Assembly: GCA_963976435.1 (NCBI GenBank)
Contig: CAXBKQ010000006.1
Location: 1-64,000 of the forward strand
Direction of reading: 5' to 3'
DNA from: CAKZNE01 sp963976435
GTDB lineage: Bacteria > Bacteroidota > Bacteroidia > Flavobacteriales > Schleiferiaceae
Length of the DNA: 64,000 nucleotides
Shown: positions 23,340-30,613 of the stretch, piece by piece
Layout: each line of letters opens with the position of its first letter
Numbering within the stretch: the stretch's first letter is position 1
Made by a program: the position numbers and the translations under genes
The notes under the pieces: generated by a model
The model's input: only the letters and a program-made list of their open reading frames with translations
Told to the model about the DNA's origin: nothing
Database searches by the model: none

Positions 23340-26180
23340 TTATTTTAAAATCAAAAAACTTCCGGACTGATTTTGCTTGCTGCTATTTATACTATAATAA
23401 TAAAGACCATTGGCAAGCTGGTCCATTTTTAAATATTTACTTATTTCTATCTGGCTAAATCCCTGAGGCTGATTATAAAATTTTCTTTCTAATAAAACCT
23501 TTCCTTGCGGGTTAGAAATATGGATAAAAACAAAATCTTCCTTAGCAAGATCTAGCAAAAAACTCAGCTTATCATTTGCTGGATTCGGAAAAACACTAGC
23601 AAAACTTCCATAGGATGTATCAAGGCTGCTTATCCTATTACTATCCAACTGATTCGAAATTGAGGTTTTAAAATTGCTATAGATATGATATTCTCCGGGA
23701 GCAAAAATGGTATCGATATCTCCATTTGTTGGTATACTATCTCCTGAAAAATAATCGTACCAAACTGAGGATTGAGCAAATTCCAAAGTCATATTACTAC
23801 TAAGCATAGCAAAGTTTCCTGCGATGAGGATTGTACTGTCATTATTTTCTAGTCGATAATACTTTTGACTGGAGGATAAACTTGGAAACGTGTTTTCAGT
23901 TCTGAAAATATTTGGGAACGACTGTCTCAAATGGATTAAATCACGGTATTTTTTAAATAGATCTAATCTTTCTGCTTCTTCTAAATAATCCCAACGAATG
24001 GGCTTGTTTGAAATTCTACAATCCGGGTTAATGGTCCCATCTGGGCAGTAATTAATGGAATAATCGTAGCCATATTCTCCAAATTGCCAGAGCATTTTTG
24101 GGCCTGGAATAGTAAAGAAAAATGCCGCCGCTAAGCCCATTCTATTTAAAGCTGTGGATTTGTCTTTAGTATTATAACCGGCATTACTATTTCCAAAATT
24201 TAGGTTTTTATACATCAACCTTTCTTCGTCATGGCTCTCCATAAAACCAACCAATCCTGGTTTTGCCCATGATCTTAGCTTATAATCCACGGCACCCAAG
24301 CTTCCGGGATAAGCCATAGTCGCTTCATTGTATTCGTGATTTGCATTAGCCCAGAGCATAAAACCTCTATTGGAAAGTTCCAACTCCTCAGGGTTATGTG
24401 CAAAATGTTCCAAAATCATATAAGCGTTGGAGTCCTTTTCCTCTACTTCATTTTTTATTCTAGTAAGGGTTTCAATTCTTTGCGTATCGAATTGGCCCCA
24501 GGCATTTACATCACCTAGAGTATTGGTTTGGGTAAATCCTTTGGAAAGATCCACCCTATAGCCATCAATTTTATATTCTTCTACCCAATGTTGGAATACT
24601 CTTTTTGTAAAATATTTTGTTGCCTCAGCCTCATGATTAAAATCATATCCCACATTAAAATCATGTTTCGCAACCTGATTAAACCAAGGACTTTCTGCTG
24701 TAGGCTGCCCAAATTGCCCAGCACTGGGGTCAAAATACATTCTCACTAAAGGACATTGACCAAAGGCATGATTCATGGCAATATCTAGAATTACCGCAAT
24801 ACCTCTGCTATGGCAAGAATCGACCAGTTCTTTAAAATCATTCTTGGAACCATAATACTTGTCAGGTGCCATAAAAAACATAGGATTATATCCCCAGCTT
24901 TCATTTCCTTCAAATTCCATGATGGGCATTAATTCAATAGCATTCACCCCAAGGGAGTCTAAATAATCCAAGCGTTGGATAATAGATTGATAGCTATGCT
25001 CTTGATCGAAATCTCTAATTAATAATTTATAGATAATTAAATCCTGTGCTTCTGGTTTTTGAAAATCGCTGTTTGCCCAAACGTATTCATCCTCATTAAT
25101 AGAAAAGCAGCTCACCGGAAAATCAGTTTTACCCGAAGGGTATGATTTTAAATTTGGAAATATTTGTTCTGGAATATACTGATCATTCCAAGGGTCCAAT
25201 ATTTTCTCTGAATAGGGATCTGCAATTCTAAGGCCTTCAGCACCAACATAATATTGAAATGCATATTCCTCATTCGGGTCTAAATGGTCAATTTCTATCC
25301 AGAAAAAAGTACTGTCAGGGTTTTTATACATCTCAAAATCTGCAGAGAAATCCCAATTATTGAAATCACCAATAAGATAGACATACTCCTTAAAAGGAGC
25401 CCGTAATTTTAAATAAATAGTAGAATCACCAACAATGGTTAAACCCTCTTCTCCATTTCGTAAATCAGCAGCAATATTATTTCCGATTCTTGCTAAATAT
25501 TTTAGGGTATCTGTAAAAACCTGTCCATTATGAACAGCCTGTAGAATTACTTCCTTATTGCCAATTCCAAAGTCTATAAGTGCTATCCGATAAGAAATAT
25601 TAGAGGTATCAGGAAACTGAACTAAGGTTTGTCCATCCAGTTTTAAACTTAAATCAGCATTGCTAGAACTTAATGCTTCTACCTCCAGGGTATCTGTAAC
25701 ATTATAAATAGCAAATTGGTTGGGGAGAATAATGCTAGACTGAAAACCAGCTTGGTAAATGGGTACAAAAATATCAGAGCCATCGGCATTTCTTCCCACA
25801 AGACTTCCATCCACATTTCTAAAAACAAAGGAAAGGCGATAAACTACATCTCCAGGACTGAGACCATAAAAAACGGGGATATGGAATTTCATAAAATACC
25901 TATTATTCCCAATGCTGGTCATTTTTACTTTATTGTCGTCTGTACCCCATGTCCCCTGAACATTTTGCCAATTGGTAGAATTAGGACCATCCAAGACTAC
26001 TCCAGTATGAGCATAAACAGTGGTGTTGGCACCCATTAAATCCATATTTCCCTGACTGGCATCAAAGATAATTTCCACGGTATCATTTTGGGTGGCGAAT
26101 GCTGGGGAAATACTTACCACCTGGGCAGAAAGAATTCCACATATAAAAAGACTGGCAAAAAAACTTATTGTTTTAATCAT
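23340..26180 (-). CDS. Secreted GH13 alpha-amylase with T9SS sorting domain
   Basis: A 946-residue extracellular amylase. After the signal peptide (ends LSAQ) come two beta domains, the second (about 258-330) CBM48-like (YLIGDFNNW). The catalytic barrel shows region I D466-AMNH, region II GYRVD with the nucleophile Asp544, region III Glu591 (ILEH) and region IV His650-Asp651 (MESHDEE). The last 80 residues are a T9SS type-A sorting domain (VFPNPANDKL). It should start starch digestion outside the cell and feed SusCD. It lies 24 bp after the Nudix-type regulator gene, same strand, so regulator and amylase may form one transcript. Confidence 0.9.
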   Translation of the reverse strand: MIKTISFFASLFICGILSAQVVSISPAFATQNDTVEIIFDASQGNMDLMGANTTVYAHTGVVLDGPNSTNWQNVQGTWGTDDNKVKMTSIGNNRYFMKFHIPVFYGLSPGDVVYRLSFVFRNVDGSLVGRNADGSDIFVPIYQAGFQSSIILPNQFAIYNVTDTLEVEALSSSNADLSLKLDGQTLVQFPDTSNISYRIALIDFGIGNKEVILQAVHNGQVFTDTLKYLARIGNNIAADLRNGEEGLTIVGDSTIYLKLRAPFKEYVYLIGDFNNWDFSADFEMYKNPDSTFFWIEIDHLDPNEEYAFQYYVGAEGLRIADPYSEKILDPWNDQYIPEQIFPNLKSYPSGKTDFPVSCFSINEDEYVWANSDFQKPEAQDLIIYKLLIRDFDQEHSYQSIIQRLDYLDSLGVNAIELMPIMEFEGNESWGYNPMFFMAPDKYYGSKNDFKELVDSCHSRGIAVILDIAMNHAFGQCPLVRMYFDPSAGQFGQPTAESPWFNQVAKHDFNVGYDFNHEAEATKYFTKRVFQHWVEEYKIDGYRVDLSKGFTQTNTLGDVNAWGQFDTQRIETLTRIKNEVEEKDSNAYMILEHFAHNPEELELSNRGFMLWANANHEYNEATMAYPGSLGAVDYKLRSWAKPGLVGFMESHDEERLMYKNLNFGNSNAGYNTKDKSTALNRMGLAAAFFFTIPGPKMLWQFGEYGYDYSINYCPDGTINPDCRISNKPIRWDYLEEAERLDLFKKYRDLIHLRQSFPNIFRTENTFPSLSSSQKYYRLENNDSTILIAGNFAMLSSNMTLEFAQSSVWYDYFSGDSIPTNGDIDTIFAPGEYHIYSNFKTSISNQLDSNRISSLDTSYGSFASVFPNPANDKLSFLLDLAKEDFVFIHISNPQGKVLLERKFYNQPQGFSQIEISKYLKMDQLANGLYYYSINSSKQNQSGSFLILK

Positions 26181-26204
26181 AGAGTTTTGTAGGGACTAAA
26201 GGCC

Positions 26205-26900
26205 TTAAGTTTTTATTTCGTACAACATTGCTGGTTTATGCAGAACCCCCTTTTGCTTTTCGTTGGTTGGCGTTACCAAATTTTCTTTCAGAATTTTTTT
26301 TCTAAAATTTCGCTTATCCAAATTCTTATCTAAGATTATCTCATACAATCTTTGCACTTGAGTAAGAGTAAACTTCTCTGGCAATAATTCAAATCCGGTT
26401 TTTTTGTATTCAAAATCACCTTTCAATCTATTCCAGGCCTGACTCAAAATAGAATCGTGATCAAAAGCTAGGGAGGGCACTTTTTTTACATCACACCAAA
26501 ACACCCTTTCTGCAAAACTGGATGCTTCAGGTTCAAAATCACCCATTTTTACTAATGCGAAATAGGCTACCGTAATAACCCTTGCTTGAGGGTTTTCTCT
26601 AAAAGACTGCAACCATTCCAAATCCTTTATATCCTGAACCCTTTGTGGGTCGCCAAAGGTGTGAAATTGTTTAAGGAAAATTCCTTCCAATTGGGTTAAT
26701 TCTTTCAACACTCGATTTGCAGCTTCATCTAAACCCTCATCATTTAGAATTAAATCGCCAGGTAAGGCAAATTGAATCTTACCTTTATCCTGCAGTTTTT
26801 GCTCCAATAACAAAACATTGAGTTTATTGTTATCAAATCCAAACACCACACAATCTACCGATACATTGGGGTTTAAATTTTTGGTTTCAGTTTTTGACAC
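26205..26900 (-). CDS. NrtR-like regulator: Nudix-type sensor domain plus winged helix
   Basis: A 231-residue protein with GTG start. Residues about 10-150 have the Nudix fold seen in NrtR-type regulators (SVDCVVFGFDNNKLNVLLLEQ opening, ALPGDLI, then the modified Nudix box). Residues about 155-230 form the winged-helix C-terminus (FTLTQVQRLYEII, then RNFRKKILK). The Nudix box reads NRVLKELTQLEG instead of REUxEExGU, so hydrolysis is unlikely and ligand sensing is more plausible. Relatives in Bacteroidota (for example AraR of Bacteroides) control sugar loci. It is divergent from pfkA, with the best inverted repeat of the locus between them. It is therefore the prime candidate to bind these operators. 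Confidence 0.85.
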   Translation of the reverse strand: MSKTETKNLNPNVSVDCVVFGFDNNKLNVLLLEQKLQDKGKIQFALPGDLILNDEGLDEAANRVLKELTQLEGIFLKQFHTFGDPQRVQDIKDLEWLQSFRENPQARVITVAYFALVKMGDFEPEASSFAERVFWCDVKKVPSLAFDHDSILSQAWNRLKGDFEYKKTGFELLPEKFTLTQVQRLYEIILDKNLDKRNFRKKILKENLVTPTNEKQKGVLHKPAMLYEIKT

Positions 26901-26973
26901 TATACTAGGCTTTGATTTTTTTTGATGGATACAAAAATCTGCAAATTATTCTGAAGCTAAAATAAAGATTTTT

Positions 26974-27003
26974 TTTGAAAGTGTAAATTTTACACTAAGT
27001 TTG
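26974..27003 (+). promoter_or_regulatory. pfkA-gapA promoter
   Basis: TTTG (26974-26977), 18 nt, then TAAGTTTG (26996-27003), 22 bp upstream of pfkA. The operator at 26980-26996 fills the spacer. Confidence 0.6.
26980..26996. promoter_or_regulatory. Starch-locus operator, regulator/pfkA copy
   Basis: AGTGTAAATTTTACACT is a perfect 8-bp inverted repeat around one central base, located exactly between the -33 and -7 elements of pfkA. Binding should repress pfkA-gapA. Confidence 0.75.
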
Positions 27004-27025
27004 TTACTGTAATTTGTAAATCAAA

Positions 27026-28009
27026 ATGACAAATACCATAAAAACCATTGCAGTTCTTACCTCTGGAGGGGATTCTCCAGGAATGAACGCAGCTATTAGG
27101 GCTGTTGTTCGTACTTGTTCCTTTTACGATAAGCAGGTTTACGGTGTATATGAAGGCTATAAAGGATTGATAAATGGCAGCATAGAACTCCTAAATGCTC
27201 GGTCGGTAAAAAACATTCTCAATCGTGGTGGAACCTTTTTAAAATCCTCGCGAAGCGAAGAGTTTAGAACTCCAGAAGGCCGGAAAAAGGCCTATGAAAA
27301 TGTGAAAAAATTTAATATTGATGCTTTAGTTTTAATTGGCGGAAATGGAACTTTCACCGGAGCCCATATTTTTTATGAGGAGTATGGCATTCCAGTAATA
27401 GGGATTCCGGGAACCATAGACAATGATTTATTTGGCACCGATTATACCCTTGGTTTTGATTCAGCCACCAATGTAGTGGTGGATTGTATTGATAAAATAA
27501 GGGATACTGCAGAATCTCATAATAGAATGTTTTTGGTGGAGGTGATGGGAAGAGATACCGGGTTTATAGCCCTGCGTTCGGCAGTGGCATCGGGTGCTAT
27601 TGACGTTGTTCTGCCGGAAGAAAACTCGCCAATGGAGGACCTTATTAAAGAAATAACCAAAGGAGCGGCAAATCAAAAAACCCACAAACTTGTTGTTGTT
27701 GCGGAAGGAAATAAACTGGGTGATACCTTTAGAATTGCGAAAGATCTATCCAAAAAATTTCCCGAAATAGAAACCAAGGTTACCATACTTGGTCATTTGC
27801 AGAGAGGAGGCGCTCCTACCTGTTTCGATAGAATATTAGCCAGTGAATTGGGAGTCGCTGCAGTAGAAGGATTACTAGATGGGAAAACCGATGTTATGGT
27901 TGGAACCATCAATAAAAAAGTAAGCTATACCTTCCTTCAAAAAAGCATAAGCAATAGAGCCTCTCTAGATCCTGAATTACTTAGAATTAGCAAAATATTA
28001 TCCATTTAA
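27026..28009 (+). CDS. pfkA: 6-phosphofructokinase family protein with altered Mg site
   Basis: A 327-residue protein with PfkA signatures: LTSGGDSPGMNAAIRA (ATP loop), GGTFLKSSRS, GTIDND with the catalytic Asp132, EVMGRDTG and ILGHLQRGG. It would phosphorylate fructose-6-phosphate in glycolysis. The Mg-binding loop reads IGGNGTFTGA, with Asn107 where IGGDG is nearly universal. The segment after MGRD is TGFIALRSAV rather than AGDIAL. It may be a specialised paralogue of a housekeeping enzyme with changed kinetics or nucleotide use. It is operon partner of gapA (12 bp gap), under the starch-locus operator. Confidence 0.88.
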   Translation: MTNTIKTIAVLTSGGDSPGMNAAIRAVVRTCSFYDKQVYGVYEGYKGLINGSIELLNARSVKNILNRGGTFLKSSRSEEFRTPEGRKKAYENVKKFNIDALVLIGGNGTFTGAHIFYEEYGIPVIGIPGTIDNDLFGTDYTLGFDSATNVVVDCIDKIRDTAESHNRMFLVEVMGRDTGFIALRSAVASGAIDVVLPEENSPMEDLIKEITKGAANQKTHKLVVVAEGNKLGDTFRIAKDLSKKFPEIETKVTILGHLQRGGAPTCFDRILASELGVAAVEGLLDGKTDVMVGTINKKVSYTFLQKSISNRASLDPELLRISKILSI

Positions 28010-28021
28010 AACCTACTAATT

Positions 28022-29014
28022 ATGAAAAAAATCGCCATCAATGGATTTGGCCGGATAGGCCGCCTTTGTTTCCGAAATCTAATCCAAAATAATGAGCTTC
28101 AAGTCTTGGCAATTAACGACCTTACCGACACAAAAACCTTAGCTCACTTATTGAAAAGGGACAGTGTTCATGGCAGTTTCCATCACGACCTTTCCTATGA
28201 TGAAAATTCCATCACCGTTGACGGGCAAAAAATTCAAATTTTCGCCGAGAGAAATCCTTCCAAGCTCCCTTGGGAAAAACTAGAAATAGACCTTGTAATT
28301 GAATGCACAGGAATATTTAGAGATCAAGAAGGAATGGGCAAGCATATTGAGGCTGGCGCCAAAAAGGTTTTATTAAGTGCACCTGCAAAAAAAGGTGTGA
28401 AAACCATTGTGCTAGGCGTAAACGATCATCTGCTTAGTGCTGATGATCTATTAATTAGTAATGCCTCATGTACTACAAATTGCTTAGCGCCAATGGTGAA
28501 AATCCTAAATGATAATTTTGGAATAGAAAAAGGATATATGACTACCGTTCATTCCTATACTTCAGATCAGCGTCTACAAGATGCTCCACATTCCGATTTA
28601 CGAAGAGCAAGAGCAGCTGCGGTAAACATTATTCCTACCACCACTGGAGCCGCAAAAGCGGTAAGCTTGGTATTACCAGAAATGGAAGGAAAACTAGATG
28701 GTTTTGCCATGAGAGTTCCAACCCCTACCGGCTCGGTTACGGACTTAACCGTAAACCTAAAAAGGGAGGTAAGTACTGAGGAAATTAACAAAGCCATGGA
28801 AGAAGCAGCAAATAATGATCTCAAAGGCATTCTGCAGTTTAGCACAGCACCTCTAGTTTCAAGCGATATTACAGGTGATAAGCACAGCTGTATTTTAGAT
28901 AGCGAATTGACTAGCGCAAATGGCAAAATGGCTAAGGTTGTTGGGTGGTATGACAATGAAGCCGGATACGCTTGCCGATTGGCTGAACTGGCCAATAGAA
29001 TGGTGAAAATGTAA
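28022..29014 (+). CDS. gapA: Glyceraldehyde-3-phosphate dehydrogenase, type I
   Basis: A 330-residue enzyme that oxidises glyceraldehyde-3-phosphate with NAD and phosphate. It has a Rossmann start INGFGRIGRL, the active-site SNASCTTNCLAP with Cys150, and the catalytic His in a HSYTSDQ motif downstream. Asp33 (INDLTD) favours NAD over NADP. It follows pfkA by 12 bp. Having pfkA and gapA together in a starch locus suggests that lower glycolysis is raised with maltodextrin supply. The last few codons overlap an operator-like repeat serving the next gene. Confidence 0.93.
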   Translation: MKKIAINGFGRIGRLCFRNLIQNNELQVLAINDLTDTKTLAHLLKRDSVHGSFHHDLSYDENSITVDGQKIQIFAERNPSKLPWEKLEIDLVIECTGIFRDQEGMGKHIEAGAKKVLLSAPAKKGVKTIVLGVNDHLLSADDLLISNASCTTNCLAPMVKILNDNFGIEKGYMTTVHSYTSDQRLQDAPHSDLRRARAAAVNIIPTTTGAAKAVSLVLPEMEGKLDGFAMRVPTPTGSVTDLTVNLKREVSTEEINKAMEEAANNDLKGILQFSTAPLVSSDITGDKHSCILDSELTSANGKMAKVVGWYDNEAGYACRLAELANRMVKM

Positions 29015-29024
29015 ATAGTACACT
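29008..29024. promoter_or_regulatory. Starch-locus operator, kinase-operon copy
   Basis: AATGTAAATAGTACACT, with three changes from the pfkA copy, spans the gapA stop and lies 42 bp before the next operon. It shares the flank CACTAAGTAAA with the copy at 40035. Confidence 0.5.
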
Positions 29025-29066
29025 AAGTAAATTTTAGTAATTTAGATTTTTTTTAAACTAAAAAGT

Positions 29067-29954
29067 ATGATTCTCATCGCTGAAAGCGGATCAACAAAGT
29101 GTGATGCTGTATTTTTGGATCAAAGCGGAAAAGAAATATCACGCTTTCGCATGATGGGTTTCAACCCGTATTTTCACCAGTCCTCATTTATTACCGAACA
29201 AGCATTACTTGTTGAGGAAATTGCAAAGTATAGAATTGAAACTAGCCACGTATTCTTTTATGGAGCAGGATGTTCTTCTCCAAGCCTAAATCAAATTATT
29301 TCTAAAGGTTTGGAGCCTGTTTTTCCTTCAGCTAAGGTATTAGTAGATCACGACCTAAAAGCCTGTGCATACGCCACCTATAATGGTGAACCCTCAATTA
29401 GCTGCATATTGGGTACGGGTTCTAATTCTGTGTATTTTGATGGTGAAAATATCTCTGAAGAGGTTCCAGCATTAGCCTTTATTTTAGGAGATGAAGGAAG
29501 TGCCAGCTATATTGGTAAAAAATTAATTTCCTCCTTTTTATACAAAAAAATGCCAAGCGATTTGGCTGAGGACTTTTATGCTAACTACAGCCTTGATAAG
29601 GATACTGTAATTGATAAAGTATATGCAAAACCACATGCCAATGTGTTTTTAGGTAGCCTTTCTCCATTTGCTCATAAACATATTAAAAACCCATTTGTAA
29701 GGAATATTGTAGCCGATGGTTTTCAACAGTTTTTAGAAACCCATGTGCTTTGCTATCCCAATGCCGCTGAAGTAGAAGTAAACTTCGTGGGGTCCATTGC
29801 CTATCATTTTCAGGATATTCTGGAAGAACTAATGGCCGATTTAAACCTTAAACTTGGAAGAATTATTAGAAGGCCCCTTGACGGACTTATTAATTATCAT
29901 CTCACACAACTTCCAAATTCAAATCAAATTTTTAACCTTAAACAGGCATTGTGA
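29067..29954 (+). CDS. BadF/BadG-type sugar kinase (GlcNAc-kinase-like), probable glucokinase of the locus
   Basis: A 295-residue ASKHA-fold kinase: phosphate-1 loop LIAESGSTKCDAV, the DHDLKACAYA segment, phosphate-2 loop ILGTGSNS, and GDEGSASYIG typical of N-acetylglucosamine-kinase-like proteins. It is the first gene of the operon pgmB-GH65-GH13-GH13. GH65 phosphorolysis of maltose gives beta-glucose-1-phosphate plus free glucose, and no other kinase gene is in the locus. Phosphorylation of that glucose is therefore the most economical role. A GlcNAc kinase is the alternative. Its TGA overlaps the GTG start of pgmB. Confidence 0.8.
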   Translation: MILIAESGSTKCDAVFLDQSGKEISRFRMMGFNPYFHQSSFITEQALLVEEIAKYRIETSHVFFYGAGCSSPSLNQIISKGLEPVFPSAKVLVDHDLKACAYATYNGEPSISCILGTGSNSVYFDGENISEEVPALAFILGDEGSASYIGKKLISSFLYKKMPSDLAEDFYANYSLDKDTVIDKVYAKPHANVFLGSLSPFAHKHIKNPFVRNIVADGFQQFLETHVLCYPNAAEVEVNFVGSIAYHFQDILEELMADLNLKLGRIIRRPLDGLINYHLTQLPNSNQIFNLKQAL

Positions 29955-30613
29955 TTAAAGCCTTTATTTTCGACTTGGATGGTGTACTGGTAGATACAGC
30001 AAAATACCATTATAAGGCTTGGAAAGCCCTAGCCAAGGAAATTGGAATTGACTTTTCTGAAAAGGAAAATGAACAATTAAAAGGAATTAGCCGAAAAGAA
30101 TCCTTGGAATTAATCCTGGAATGGGCCAATATTAGTCTCAATGAAGACAGAAAGCAAGAGCTTATGGAGCTCAAAAACACTTGGTACCTACAACATATAA
30201 AAAACATGGATGCCTCTGAACTGTTAGAAGGGGTTGAAGATTTCCTGTCTCAAAGCAAAAGCCTTGGTCTAAAAATAGCTCTAGGCTCAGCAAGTAAAAA
30301 CGCCTTGCCTATATTAGAAAAAACCAATATTCTACAATATTTTGATGTAATTGTTGATGGTAATCATACTACAAAATCAAAACCACATCCACAGGTTTTT
30401 CTTATGGGTAGTGAAAAGCTTGCTGTAAAACCAGAAGAAGCCATCGTCTTTGAAGATTCACTAGCAGGAATTCAAGCGGCAAATACTGGAAATTTTAAAT
30501 CACTCGGTATCGGTTCCGAAGAAATATTAAAAGAAGCAGATCTAGTATTCAAAGGCCTTTTTCAAATAAACCCCCAAACCCTACTAAACGAATTTAACTC
30601 TCATGCACAATAA
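29951..30613 (+). CDS. pgmB: Beta-phosphoglucomutase
   Basis: A 220-residue HAD phosphomutase converting beta-glucose-1-phosphate to glucose-6-phosphate. Motif I FIFDLDGVLVDTA has the nucleophile and acid Asp residues; the cap begins YHYKAWKALAKEIG; then come LKGISRKESLE, LGSASKNA (motif II), KSKPHPQVF (Lys) and VFEDSLAGIQAA (motif IV), all as in the PgmB family. A GTG start overlaps the kinase stop, and the 3' end overlaps the GH65 gene by 11 bp. The product of the GH65 enzyme is its substrate, so the two form a metabolic pair. Confidence 0.93.
   Translation: MIKAFIFDLDGVLVDTAKYHYKAWKALAKEIGIDFSEKENEQLKGISRKESLELILEWANISLNEDRKQELMELKNTWYLQHIKNMDASELLEGVEDFLSQSKSLGLKIALGSASKNALPILEKTNILQYFDVIVDGNHTTKSKPHPQVFLMGSEKLAVKPEEAIVFEDSLAGIQAANTGNFKSLGIGSEEILKEADLVFKGLFQINPQTLLNEFNSHAQ

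Noticed and set aside
26980..26996. AGTGTAA repeat as a transcription terminator
   Set aside because: The stem is AT-rich, has no following U-run, lies inside a promoter and recurs upstream of five other units, which fits an operator.
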